Notes under the pieces: generated by a model
The model's input: only the letters and a program-made list of their open reading frames with translations
Databases searched by the model: none
What the model was told of the DNA's origin: nothing
From: Dermatemys mawii
Taxonomy: Eukaryota; Chordata; Testudines; Dermatemydidae
NCBI GenBank assembly: GCA_007922305.1
Contig: ML677341.1
Location: 66,042,064 to 66,106,063, forward strand
Length of the DNA stretch: 64,000 bases
Direction of reading: 5' to 3'
In this document: positions 20,069-32,329 of the stretch, in pieces
How positions within the stretch are numbered: position 1 is the first letter of the stretch
Layout: each line of letters begins with the position of its first letter
Program-made: the position numbers and the translations under genes

Positions 20069-20508
20069 TTTCGGACGTTCCCGCTGGGCTGCTCATATGT
20101 GTGACTGTGAAGGAATCCTCTCCACAGCATCCCAAGCGGCATGTGTGTGTTTGTGGGCGTAGACAAATCGCACGGGGCTGCTTGTGGTGCACTAGCAGGG
20201 AGCCACGCGGTGGAGGGGGGTTCCTGTGGGAAAGGAGAGCACTGCTGTAAAGAAAGTGGATCAAACCGAAAGAATGTGGCTTACCATGGCCGCCTGCATG
20301 GTGGTTTCTGTTGCCTGGCCCTGGGAGAGGGTGTCTGATGTGATGTCTTTACAGGAAAGCTACAGGCACTCAATTTAAGGTGCAAAATGCAACCTTGTAC
20401 AGAAACCGTATGTACTCTGTGAATACTTTGTTTCATCGTGAAAGACTGTTCCCGTTGTGCTGGAGAATGTATCTATCTTATAACCTTTTTCCTTCTTTCC
20501 TCCTACAG

Positions 20509-20874
20509 CCAGCTCGGTCCTCCCCCCTGAACATACCCATCGCAGAGGCTACCACAGATAAGAAGGAGAAGGAAATGCACAAGAGATGAAATGTTTGCAG
20601 AGCTTATGAATTCCTCCCGCAGTGAAGCAGCTCGAAACAATGCATGGAGATAAAATTTTTTAGAGTCCCAGAATACATGGAGGCAAAGCCTTTTAGACTC
20701 CAGGCAAAGCCTTTTAGACTCCAGGGCAGCACTAGCAGCACGGGAGGAGAGATGGCAGGAGTGCGAAGAAAGGAGGATGGATGCAATGCTGCGGATAATG
20801 GAGGATCCAAGTGACATGCTCCGGTATCTGCTGGAGCTTCAGCAGGACCAAAGATCACCTCTCCAGCCCGTGTA
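20509..20874 (+). pseudogene. Harbinger ORF1 second exon region
   Basis: This follows the acceptor ending at 20508. The text suits the C-terminal part of Harbinger Myb-like proteins: basic residues then a Glu/Gln/Arg-rich helix, for example words translating to REERWQECEERRMDAMLR and MLRYLLELQQDQR near 20730-20850, ending TAA at 20872-20874. An exact 21-bp tandem duplication (CAAAGCCTTTTAGACTCCAGG, 20692-20733) adds seven codons. Early stops break the frame, so this exon is not intact. A diverged counterpart is at 62100-62430. Confidence 0.55.
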
Positions 20875-21221
20875 ACCACCTCCCCTCCTCCTCAAGTTCC
20901 ATTGCCTCCCCACCCAGATGCGGGGTGAGAATGTGGGGGGGGGGGAGGCTCCGGGAACCGACCCACTCTACCCCACAATACAACACAAGCAGCAGAAGGC
21001 TTAGTTTATCACAAAAGTTTTTAAAATGTGCTGTGTCTTTGTCCCCCCCCACCCCGCATTCACCACACTGACTGGTTTTCTCCTCACCCACCCCTTCTGG
21101 GCTACCTTGCCAGTCTTCCCCTGTGTTTGTGAAGAATCATTAAAGAATGCATGCTTTTTAAAAAAGTGAATTTATTTACTCTGCAAATGGGGGGAAGGAG
21201 GGGATAAGGAGGGTGGGAGGC

Positions 21222-22543
21222 TTAACGCTGAGAAGAGCAAGGGACCTGGTTTTCAACAGCACTTTGGCCAGTCACAAAACTGTTTCTCAAGGCTTCTCTG
21301 AGGTGCAGCGCTTCCTGGTGCGCTCTTGTACTTGCCCTGGTGTCTGGCTGCTCATAAGTAATGGGCAGGACATTTGCCTCTGCCTCCCACCCCGCCATAA
21401 ACGTCTCCCCCTTGTTCTCACAGAGATTGTGGAGCACACAGCAAGCAGCAATAACAATGGGCACATTTCTTTCGCTGAGGTCTGAGCGAGTAAGTAAGGT
21501 TCTCCACCTCGCCTTAAGACGGCCAAATGCGCACTCCACAACCATTCTGCACTTGCTCAGCCTATGAACAGCTCCTGACTCCTGTCCAGGGATCCTGTGT
21601 ATGGCTTCATAAGCCAGAGCATTAAGGGGTAGGATGGGTCCCCCAGGATAATGATCGGCATTTCAACACTCCCCACAGTAATCTTCTGGTCTGGGAAGAA
21701 AGTCCCTTGTGCCAGCTGTCTATAAAGCCTAGAGTTCCTGAGTACACGAGCGTCATGAACCTTTCCCGGCCATCCCACGTAGATGTCAGTGAAACGTGAC
21801 TTGTGGTCAACCAGTGCTTGCATGACCATTGAATAATACCCCTTGTGGTTTCTGTACTCTGCGCCCTCATTGTCTGGTGCCAAGATAGGGATATGAGTGC
21901 CATCTATAGCCCCCCCACAGTTAGGGAATCCCAGCGCGGCAAAGCCATCTACAATAGCCTGCACGTTTCCCAGGCACACAACCCTGGATAGCAGCAGATC
22001 AATGATTGCCCTGGTTACTTGCATCATAGCAGCCCCCACTGTAGATTTACCCACTCCAAATTGATTCGCGGCTGACCGGTAGCTGTCTGGCACTGGAAGC
22101 TTCCAGAGGGCTATCGCCACTCGCTTCTGAACTGTGAGGGCTCCTCTCATTTTGGTATTCTTGCGCTGGAGGGCAGGGGAAAGCAAGTCACAAAGTTCCA
22201 TGAACGTGCCCTTTCGCATGCGAAAGTTTCTGAGCCACTGCGAGCCATCCCAGACCCGCAGCACTAAGCGATCCCACCAGTCAGTGCTTGTTTCACTGGC
22301 CCAGATTCGGCGTTCCATAGCATGAGCCTGCCCCATTGCCACCAAAATTGCCAGGTTGTCAGACCCCTTACTTTCAAAAACATCAGTGTCCATGTTCATG
22401 TCCTCATCACTGTCGTCACTCTCCTGATAGCGCAGTCGTTCCCTGATCGCCTTCTTGTGCATACGATGCAGCATAAAGTCCACAACAATGCGCGAGGTAT
22501 TCACAACAGCCATTACTGCAGTGGTTACCTGAGCAGGCTCCAT
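21222..22543 (-). pseudogene. Harbinger transposase (HARBI1-like), frameshifted
   Basis: A DDE endonuclease of the PIF/Harbinger family, in two minus-strand frames. The first, 22543 to 21557 (328 codons), has an N-terminal helical region (RLVLRVWDGSQWLRNFRM, VAIALWKLPVPDSYRSAANQ, FGVGKSTVGAAM) and the first two catalytic Asp motifs, GGAIDGTHIPI and VGWPGKVHDARVLRNS. The second, 21545 to 21222, starts MVVECAFGRLKARWR, which carries the catalytic Glu, then LSERNVPIVIAACCVLHNLC. The two overlap in meaning near 21560, where a small indel breaks the frame. All three catalytic acids are present. A minus-strand AATAAA follows 46 bp past the stop. Confidence 0.88.
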
Positions 22544-22924
22544 GCTTGCACTGCTATGGTGTCAGCGTGGAAAAAGGGCACGAAAAAACTGTTAGCAGTT
22601 GCTTTCACGGTGGGAGGGGCACTGCGGGGGGGAGGGCGGTTAGGGAACGGAGAAAGCTACCCACAATGCAGTGTGCGAAATGGTGCCTGCTCAGGACTCC
22701 GGGAACTGTGGGATAACCACCCACAGTGCACCACTCCCTATGTCAACGCTTTCCACAGTACTGTGGACGAACACTGCCGACTTGCTGTGTTTTGTGGGGA
22801 CGCACAAAATCGACCTTACACAGTCTGCTTTAAAAAATCGACTGCAAGGCAATCGACCTAACTCTGTAGTGAAGACATACCCTATGAGTTACTAGAAAGG
22901 AAGGATGATCATTTTGCAAATGCC

Positions 22925-23135
22925 TTGAGACAGGGATGCAGAAGAACTAGGCTCAGTTCTTGTATTGCCATAGACTCCAAAGGAGACCTTGGGCAAGTTA
23001 ATCTTCAAAAGGGAGATAGTAATATTTCCTTCCTCATATTTTGCCTATCTTGTTTACATAGGTTGTAAATGTTCTGGCACAGAAATGGTCTCGTATGTTA
23101 TTTTCAGTGCCCAGTATAAGGCCCTGATTTCAATT
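22925..23135 (+). repeat. MIR-like SINE
   Basis: Words AGAACTAGGCTCAGTTC, GACCTTGGGCAAGTTAATC, GGAGATAGTAATATTTCC and TTGTAAATGTTCTGG fit a diverged MIR core (the GACCTTGGGCAAGTCAC motif). It lies 40 bp from the Harbinger right end. Confidence 0.5.
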
Positions 23136-23214
23136 GTGAACACTAGGTTCTACTATACTAATAAACTACTATACTACAAATAACTACTGTTCTACCACCG
23201 CATCTTAGATTATT

Positions 23215-23580
23215 GATTAGAGCTGGACTGAAATCTTTTGAGTAAACAGTTTTTATTGGGAAAAGCCTTCCATCTAAAAACTGAAAATTTTCAGAAATCC
23301 TATCAATTTGGACAATTTCCTGTGAAAAACATGAAAGTGTGTGTTGTGAAATTTTTGAAACTCCAAATTTTTTCCATTTTATGGTTTTATTTTGTATTTT
23401 AGAGAATTTATAAAATAAATTTAAAAATTTCAATGTTCTGAAACATTCCCCCCTGCTGAAAAATTTTGACATTTTCATTTTGCAGGAAATTTCAAAAAGT
23501 TACTTTAGTTCCTGTTCAGAACTAAACATATTTCCAATAAAACAAACTCCAACTTTTGACAGTTCTAGTCAGGATTGTTA
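23215..23580. repeat. AT-rich degenerate repeat (GAAAATTTT type)
   Basis: It starts TTAGAGCTGGACTGAAATC and contains many AAATTTTC/GAAAATTT words on both strands, ending near TTGACAGTTCTAGTC, which is a rough inverse of the start. A diverged MITE is likely. Confidence 0.4.
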
Positions 23581-24959
23581 CTATCCTAAAATAACTGTCA
23601 TTGACAGTTAATTTAAAATAAGTCCCAATTGCTTTTGAATCTTTAAGGGCTTGCTCTACTAGAGTTTTCTAATATTTTCATGTCCTTCTTAAAATTAGTA
23701 TGAGATTGAATGAGCACAAGAAGTAAGAGATCATCATCTTTGTCTTTCCATTGGCATTAATGGGCTTTAGATAGTCCTATCTCAATAGAATTTAGATATC
23801 TTTTGTCAGTCGGTGAGTTAGAAGTCCATATTTTCTACCCAGAAAAGTCATTCCATTTTGAATTTAATTTATTGTTCTTTCCATTTATCAAATCGGGTGT
23901 GCTGGTGTGCATTCAGGTGGGGCAGACAAATGAGTATACTGAAAAAGGCGATATATGGCAAATAAAAACAGACATATGCTGTTCTTTAATAGGTATTCTC
24001 TTCCACTTCTGTGTGTCTAAATCAGAACTGACTAGCTGATACTGATCTTTAGCAATACTGTCATGCAGTAGTAGTTATTTGCACATTAATCTTAAAACAC
24101 TTTAATATACAGAGGAAAACAAGGGTGGACCTGGATAGGCTTTGCCTATATTATATGAATGGTATTTCTGTACATTTTGCAGGTTTCCTTATCTTAAAAG
24201 CATGAAAATAGAACAGCTACCAGAAACCATTCTTGCTATTTTTTTTTCTTGGTACTTACAGTAGTGTGCATATAAGAGGAAAATGACTTTCTATTTAGAC
24301 CTGCGATCAGATGATCCTTCCGGCTGCTGAGTCTCATTAGCACATTCTTCAAATAAAGAATCAACAAATACAAATGTGGCTGAGTCAGTGAAGTGTATTA
24401 AATGTCCTCGCACACACACCTCATATTAAAGGATAGAACTTTCTTACTAAAGTATTTTGTACAAGATGGCTTGTTTTTCAAAGTTACTGATTTTTAACAA
24501 TTATTTGTTTTGTTAAGTTTCTCCTGTTTACTCCTAACCCTTAAGTCTCAAAGACAAACTACAAATTACTGAAGTTATGTTTAGTTTCCTTACATTTGTT
24601 CGTCTGTCTCTCATATAACATGGACATCAATTTTCCATATCTCTCAAGCACCTGACATAATGGGGTTCTGCTACTGATTGCAGCCTTCAGGCACTTCTGA
24701 AATATTAATAACTTTCACTGACTTCCACTTTTAATACAATTTAGAGTCTTAGTTCTACCATATTTAACTACAGTATTCAGAACACTGCACAGTAGAAAAC
24801 TGATAAAAACACCTTGTACAACAAGCATGATGGGCCTGCAGGTTTGACTTCTAAGCTTGTTAGACTAATAAAAAGTGGGCCACCTGATTTTGATTTGAGA
24901 CATAGCATGATATAATTGGGATTTTATAATCATATTTTATTGTTTCTCACATAACAAAG
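23581..24959. other. Intergenic, nothing recognised
   Basis: AT-rich sequence without gene or recognised repeat. Short T- and A-runs only. Confidence 0.4.
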
Positions 24960-26600
24960 CAATATCACAAAGGGCCTGTAAAACGGCACTCACCTCTTGA
25001 AGCTTCCAACCTACTGGATGAGGTATCACAGTCCTTTTCTTGCCCTTAATGACCCTTGCAGGCTGCTGACTGATCTTGGCAGGTCTCCAGTGGTTCAGCC
25101 CTCCAGTCAAGTCATAGAAATCTAGTCTGGGATATTAAAGAGTCCAGCCAATAAGTCTCTTTGCCCTTGCTAGGATCTTCAGTCAAGCTCTGGGCCCTTT
25201 ACATTCAGCCCTTTGGGCTCGCAAATCAGCTCTGACCCCTTTTAGAGTTTATCCCACTTTACCTGGGGCCATTAGGTTCCAACTCAGGAACCCTATAAGC
25301 AACAGCCACATACTGCTCAAATCGAATCAACTGTTGCTCTTGGGTCCTTTTATCTCCAGCCCCAGCTCAGGGCTCAATCCTGAAATCTTAGTGTAAGTTC
25401 AGTCAACCATAGCCTCTTCTTGTCAGGCTCCTTTGGCCAGAGAGGAGCTCCCTTTACTCTTTGGGTCCCAGTCTGGAACTAATGGGCTAAAGCTGAACAC
25501 ACAGATCAGATGGCACTAAGAGGTGCACCAATGTTTGTGGAAAGCAGCATGGTTGTGTTGTGACATACCCAGAGTACAATATGGACTAATGAACAGCTGT
25601 GTCTCCTCAGCTCTCTAACCTGGGGCGCCTTTTACACCACTTCTCCCAGTTATATTGTAGAAGTGCTGCAGCCAGCCACGCTTGAATCTCACTACAGAGC
25701 GACATCAGCAAACTCCCAGTTCCAGACTTTTCCCCAGAAGTGTATATTTTACACTGCCCAGCTCTCTCTTGGACAATACAAGTGTATATAAAGTCCATCA
25801 TTTTACTAACAATGATATGCACAAATCCTGTTATCCCAAATTTAGTTTCCCAAACACTTCAATTCAAACACACTGGTTTCGATAAAATAAGTTTACTTAT
25901 ATTCACTTAAAATCTATCATTTTGTAGTTAATAAAGAGGCATAAAAGTCAGAATTGATTACAAGAAAAATAGAAGTAAAACGCCACTACGCCTAACTTAA
26001 ACTAGAGTGAATACAATGCAAGGTCTCTGTACCATGTTTCAGAAGTCCTGCTGGCTGAACTTCTTTTAGTCAGGTTCCCTCCCTCAGTCCAGTGCTGCTT
26101 CTGTTGTTCTTCAGGTGTCTGCTGTGGGGAAAGAGAAAGGCAGGAATCATTTGGGGCATTTGCCCTCCCTTCTTATAGGTTTTTCCTTTTTTCAGGAAGC
26201 ATGTCTAGCTGAGGTTCAGGAGACAAGAAGTCTGTGTAAATGGGAATCCCAAGCTGTTTCTTTCTAAGATGTAGATTTTTTGCCCATGTCCCTTTTCCTA
26301 CCAATGAATATCCAGATAAGCAAGTGATGGCCCATTTGACCTGATTACACCTGGCTGAGGCGTCAGCTTGTCTTTTGTCTCTGAGGAACTGGTTTGGCCA
26401 CTCCCCAGATTTGGAATATGTTTTAGTAACACTGAACTGTGGAATCTTATAACTTTACATACAATGCTCCCACACATATTTTATTAGGACAATATTGGCC
26501 ACTGAATTATGAGTTTTCAAAGGATACCTCTCAAGAGACTCTTGCACAATCATCATCATAACAGTGCACAAGGGATGAATACAGGGGGTTCAGATCACGT
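24960..26600. repeat. Possible unclassified interspersed repeat
   Basis: The block has a different texture from its AT-rich neighbours. 24970-25480 is rich in CCTT/CAGCCCT/TCAGTC words and reads like a repeat body (CGGCACTCACCTCTTGAAGC at its start). 25860-26150 resembles an LTR or ERV 3' region in antisense. No coding domain, terminal repeats or target duplication could be found, so this is a texture-based suspicion only. Confidence 0.25.
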
Positions 26601-27744
26601 GTGTCTTATGGTTTCTTTTCTTTTGCATATGAAGCTTTTGTGACAGCAGTGCAACAGAGGAAATAATAATGGTGAGTTTGTGTAAGGGGTCATTGTAGTA
26701 ACTAGATGGGAATGTATAAGGAAGGGTTAATATGAAATAATGTATTTGTGAGTTGATTTTTGTGGTCAGAGTTAAGATTGCATAAGTGCAAAAGTCAATA
26801 TAATCTTGATTTCTTATTCTACTTTATTTTAATTTGGAGGGATTACCAAACTGGTGGGGGTTTTATGTTTTTTAAATATATCAATATTGATAGCTTGCCA
26901 TGTACATTGCTACCAACATGGATACATATTATCCCCGTTAAGACCTTATGTTCCACCCCCACACACACAGATGCTGTCCTTCCCTGTACCACCAAATCCC
27001 TCTCAACAGCTGGAATTATCCCCAAGCACCCACATCTGCACAACACCACTCCTTAACATATTTCATCTCCTAACCCTGCTTCTCATCACAGGACTCTCAA
27101 ATCTCTTACCACATTTAGCTTTCAAACATATTCCCTGCCATCATGCCTGGCCCCGGGCTCCCCAGAGTCACTGTGAGGAGTGATGCTGGTCAGAGAGGCT
27201 GGTAGTGTAGGAGAATAGAAGTAGCTAGCAGAACTTAACTGTTCTGTCAGCTAGTTTTTGTGAAGCTCAAATAAGGGGAATAACAGTTTTTGTGTTGAAG
27301 TTTTTACATTTTTAAATGGCCTTGTCTTTGAGTTATTATAAAAGAGAGAGAGAGATGCCCAGAAATGTGAGCCTCTCAAGAAAAATTTCAAACAGATCTC
27401 ATTTTCATAAGTTACTCTGCCAAAGTTAGAAAATATTATGGAAAATTCAGTTGATTCATGAAAAGTTAATGTGTTAAATTTGTAAGCTACATTTAGTTAT
27501 TTACATGTGAAGTAGAAGGATTGTAAGTACAAATCTCAGTACCTTAACTATGAAACCACTAAAGAATGTTCATTTTATTCACTCTCACACACTTATTTCC
27601 TACTCTCTCTCTCTCTTATTTTCTACACATATATTAGCTAAATATCCCGGTGTGAAATTTCATCCAGCAGCCATCATTTTAAAAATAATTCTAATCTCTA
27701 TTCTATCTGTTAAATGGCTAGGAATCTTATTTTTGAATGGACAG
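26601..27744. other. Intergenic, simple-repeat patches only
   Basis: No gene. Short (AG)n at 27341-27354 and (CT)n at 27602-27617. The open frame at 26760-27056 overlaps others and lacks a domain. Confidence 0.4.
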
Positions 27745-27900
27745 ACATAGGAATTGCCATACTGGATCAGACCCATGGTCAGACCCAGTGGTCAGCATCA
27801 GCTGGTGGTACAAAAACCCTGCAGTAGGCAGTTATGGGGTAATCTGCCCCTAGGCAAAGTTTTCTTCAATTAGAGAGGTTGGTTTATGCCCTGCAAGTTG
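27745..27900 (-). repeat. CR1 3'-end fragment, antisense
   Basis: GACATAGGAATTGCCATACTGGATCAGACC is the antisense of the CR1 end (compare GGTCTGATCCAGTACGGCC at 34990). It continues through GTGGTCAGCATC and CCTAGGCAAAGTTTTCTTC. Diverged; the 5' limit is unclear. Confidence 0.6.
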
Positions 27901-28859
27901 TGTTGTAGTATTAAGCGTCCAGGAAATCGGGATTTCTCGTGATGTTATCCTTCTTGCATTATCCCTCAAGTCTTATCTTAACCAGAAGTGACAACATCAT
28001 AGGAAATGATGATATCCCAAAACTGATGTTCTGACATAAACCTTTGCTCCTCAGGTTCTGTCCTAATTCCTTTCCACTCCTGGTCCCCAACAGGAAGACT
28101 CTCCTCACTTAGGAAGGGAAAACAGGATTTGATGGATGGATGGAACCCCTAAACCAGTGACTGATAAGTATCATTATCTCTAGAAACTATGAAGTTTCTA
28201 TACTCCCACATATATGCAAAGCTAATATACTTGCTGAGTGCAAGAGAAAGTGAATGGAATCGGTTAATAAAGTCACCAGAGTGCAAGGCAAACTAGACAA
28301 TGTCACAGACCTCCTCAGCCAATAAGAAAGCAGGTCACCCAAGTCCACTGAAGACTTTGTTACCCTAGAGTCACATCTTCAGGATACACAGGAATAGTTG
28401 CAGAAAGAGCTGTGCCAAAAGCTGAGGAAAAGGAGAGCTCCAAGAAGCAGCAAAAGGAGTAGGGGTAAGACCATAAAGTCCACTTTGTGACTGAGACTCA
28501 GTTGCCCAGCTCTGGTGATGGAAGAGCAAAAATGTGGAGAAGAGAAAGTGGTGAAAGGACACAGTGGAGCTGAAAGGGAGGTCTTACTCAATGTGGGTGG
28601 AAGAAGAATAGATCGGGCTTTGGTTAAATGAAACCCTAAAAGCTTGAGGCAAGGTGATTCTGACCTTAGTAATTGGAAACTCCAAGAGGAGACTAGATAT
28701 TGTCATGGTCATTCTCAGTGCTGATGGGGGTTATGCATATTTTGAAAATTCCCAAAGAATAGTGAAACAGCTTTATACAAATGTAACCAGCATGACAGCC
28801 TGACCTTGATGACTTACTTCACAGATAGCCCAAGGGCTGCATGTTCAAAATTTACAGAA
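27901..28859. other. Intergenic, nothing recognised
   Basis: No gene or named repeat seen. Minus-strand frames at 28371-28591 have low-complexity Leu/Phe composition. Confidence 0.35.
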
Positions 28860-29560
28860 AGGTATAAATTATGACATGCCAAGAACCGTTGAAGACCACG
28901 AGTTGTATGAAGTGCACCAGACATAGTGCTGGCCAAGCTTTGATCACATTGTGGATGCCAAGATGGGGGCTATTAATTAATATTTACAAGACCTTTTCCT
29001 GTCAAAAGTGCCCCCTTTTTGACAAAAAGAGGATCATAAAGCCTAACATTGGGCATAGGAAGACTCTGGTGAGGGGGAGAGGTCACTGGATGACTGACCT
29101 CTTTAAGAAGGAGCGAGGTCCAGTGCACCTGGGCTGTTTATCTGCTCCCCAACTGGGCAAAAGGGAAAGCACCTGGGCCTTCCAAAGGAGAAGGCAGCTG
29201 TAGGTACTCAATGTTTGTGGACACTGCTGGAGCGGGGCTAAGAAAGCTCCTACAGTGCCTTGAGTCAGGAGGGGAAAGATCCTAGTTTTACCTTTGGAGA
29301 AGGCCAAGCCCTAGGCAAGAGGTGCTGGGAGAGAAGGAAGGCAGACAGACTCGGAGGGGGCAGCTCAGAAACTGGGAGGAAGCCCTTGCGAGTTTTCTTT
29401 TGTAAGGCTTTGTGTAGGACTTAATAAATTGGCCCCCAGAAGAGGAATGTTTTAAATATCTTGACAATGTGGACTTTTTAAGGATTCCTAAGTAAAGGAA
29501 AAAACTGAGATTGGCCTCACCAGAGTCATATTTGGCCAGAAGGGAGCACTAGAGGGCCGG
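28860..29560. repeat. Possible LTR-like sequence, unclassified
   Basis: A more purine-rich block with GAAAGCACCTGGGCC, GGAGCGGGGCTAAGAAAGC and, near the end, GGACTTAATAAATTGGCCC, a possible polyadenylation signal. This could be a solo LTR. No TG..CA ends or flanking duplication are convincing. Confidence 0.25.
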
Positions 29561-29989
29561 CATGATCTCTGACAATACAATAAGGAACAGAGATCCTAAT
29601 TTGATATGGACCTATCTCAATCTGTCATACATGGAGTCAGGGTGTCTGGGATTGGAGTAAGAGTGAACTAACAGTAGGATTTTTTGTTTGACTTCCTTTA
29701 CAGTGCTGCACATTCATTGGTATAATAAACAGCTAAAGACAAAGCATAACAAAATAGTAACTGGTGCAGAACAGGGTAACATACATATTATTTTAACCTT
29801 TAACTTAAAAAACAGGCAGCAGCGTACTCACCTTCTGACAATCCTAGTACAAGGCTGTGGAAGCAGGGGAGGTAAAGGCGTTTATATAAAGGTTCTAAAT
29901 AGATATAGGAGGTGTTAGAAACTTGTTCATGACCAAGAATTCACATTTTACCAATGCCATGTGTGGATTAGGATACTCAATGGGTGGGA

Positions 29990-30620
29990 AACCTGCAGCC
30001 AGACCTGGGCTGCTCACTAAGCAACCATGACTTGCACTCCTAACAGAGCCTTCAGTGACTTCTTATTCAGGCATGCTGCAGCAACTCAGCTGCACTGACT
30101 CATCCTTCAAGCAGAGCCTGCTGCAACTCAGCACTCAGGTGTGCTGCAGCAGTCTATCCTGGGTAAGACCTGGATCAAATGACCCCCAGGCACTGGTATT
30201 AGTCAGTGCAACAACATTTCTTGGCCACTGGCCCAGATCTTCTCTGGCTTCCAGTCTGCCCTTGATCCAGTTCCTGCCCAGGCTTTGCCTGCACTTCATT
30301 GATATCTGCTTTTACCTTTCCTGTGTCCTACTCTGACTGTTCATGCCCTTTTACTGACCCACTCCAGCCTGTAGCTGCTTCCTGACCCCCAGAGTGACTC
30401 CTATCAGGCTTTGCTCAGTGTGACTACCATCCTCAACTGGCTCATCTACAAACTCTGATCTTGGTTCTGACCCACAGTCTGTCCCCAGCCTTGGGTTTCA
30501 GCTGTCCTTAGCCCAGTCCCAACTTTGCCACCAGCTCCAACCCTTTATCTGTTCTTTACTATAGCTCTAACCACCAGAACTGACAGCTTTAAACGCAGAC
30601 CCTGACTGACACCCATCTGT
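29990..30620. repeat. Possible CTGACCC-rich repeat
   Basis: A pyrimidine-rich stretch with recurring CTGACCC, CCAGCCT and TCTGACT words from 30330 to 30610. Similar words occur in reptile LTR-type repeats as I remember them, but no terminal structure supports a family assignment. Confidence 0.25.
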
Positions 30621-32329
30621 TTTCATTTAGACATTTTTCAGGCTATCAACAACAAAAACTTCTCTGATGAGAGATCTGTGCAAAAGATCAAAGTGATACA
30701 ATAATGCTCTTTAGTCATGGATTCAGCTCCCTCTGGGAACCTCACCACTCTTAAATTCCAGCTATGTTGTCTCTAACTCAGATCATCCAAATGTGAGGAT
30801 AATCATGTTATCTTTCAGCACAGGAGGTATAGTACGCTCAAGGCCAAAGCTACCAGGCTCAAGATTTATCATTTTGAACTCCAGCTTTTGTATTGATCTA
30901 AATACTGGTTCAGATCTTCAGCTCTGGCCAAGGAGCACAGCACAACTCAGGAAGGGGCTGCACAGGTGCCCTTTTTGAACTCCCAACTCTGGACTAACTG
31001 CGTGCTGGTCTAGTCCTCTGCTCTAGTGTACATCATGCTGATGGACACAAGGGGATGTAAGAGCAGCAAAGGATCTCTGGGGTTCAAACAAGTGTGTACC
31101 GTTTTCTCTTTCTCCAGCTACAAGGGATGTGCTGTGGTTTACTGGAGAGCATCTGACCTGATCCTCCCTGGACCAGTTCTGCTTGAGTTATCAGTACAGC
31201 ACAGGTGTAGTCTGACTTCTATATTGGGAGAGGGGGGCAGCTCCAGTCACGCCAATGGAGCCATATATGTGTGAGGGAGCAAATTCCAAGCTTTCCCGAA
31301 GCTTGCCATTTGGGGGGTGGGGGCAATGTCCTCCCTAAAATACACCCATGCAGTACAGTGCTGCTGACACTCTGGGTCAGAGAATCTATTCTTGGCCCCC
31401 TTTTAGACACAGAGCCTCCTGGGAGTTTGGCACCTAAATACCTTTGAGTATCTGTATCAACATCCTGCATGGTATCCAGCCTGTGTCTCCAAAAGTTTAT
31501 TTAATGGTTTATTGTCTCTTCAGCTCTTTCCCAGAATAAAAACTGTTCTGCAGCAGAAAATGCTGAAATTTTGTGGCCTGAAATTTTACTGTGCCTTAGA
31601 CATCTTTCCAGATAAATTATACCTTTATGAATAAATTTGATGGGGCAAGTGAGCTCAGGGAAAAAAATGAGTGCTAAAAATCCACAATGCATGACAATAG
31701 CCTAGAGCAGTCAGAAAAGATATTCTACCAAAACACGTGTGCTCACATATATAGTGTTTTTAAAAATCTCTTATTTTTGTTATTGTTCTGGGATCTCAAG
31801 TTTGTTTTTTTTTCTAGTTCCACTTTTAAAAAGACAGCGATGACAATGTCACCTCAACAGCAGGTCTGAATTTGGTTTACACTGGGCCAAATGCTAACCT
31901 CAGTTTACATGGCACTCAGAGATGTTTAAGTCCCACATGCCTGTCTACATCAATTATGCCAAGGCCAACCAATCCTGGACCTGGTCAGACTGAGTTCAGA
32001 AATGAAGAGCAGGAGACATATGCCCATTCTGCAGTCAGGAGGAATGAAATCATTTCATTGAGGGAATTCATGCAAATGAGAGTCTTGCGCACCACTAGCA
32101 GCCCTCTGCATATTTCCCATGGGGGAACTGCAACCATAAAGATCCCCATGTTTTTGGTCTGGCTTATAACTCCATGTCAGAACTGTCAACTGAAACCAGT
32201 CTTGTGCACCTCATTCAGTTTCTCCCAAATTGTCAATCAGCTGTCAAGGAACATAGCCCCAAATCTTCCTGAGATCCGGAGTGGGCCTGATCATAATCAA
32301 CAAGACAACAAGTATGTACAGGAACTAAT
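30621..32329. other. Intergenic, nothing recognised
   Basis: No gene or named repeat. Open frames at 30793-31274 and 31872-32333 show no domain, start in unremarkable contexts and are probably chance. Confidence 0.35.

Larger units (their letters stand above)
18676..22882. mobile_element. PIF/Harbinger DNA transposon, full length
   Basis: A 4.2-kb element with both termini. The left end is GGCCTGGTCTACACTATGAC and the inverse of the right end is GGGTATGTCTTCACTACAGA; the inner words CTACACTA/TTCACTA and GGTCGA align. A TAT (or CTAT) direct repeat flanks it, 18672-18675 and 22882-22885, consistent with the 3-bp Harbinger target duplication. It carries a Myb/SANT-like gene on plus, a DDE transposase on minus, and a third antisense frame in the ORF1 intron. 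The plus-strand gene has ATTAAA at 21139 and the transposase has AATAAA on minus at 21171-21176, so the two are convergent. Frameshifts in both main genes make this copy inactive as it stands. Confidence 0.9.
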
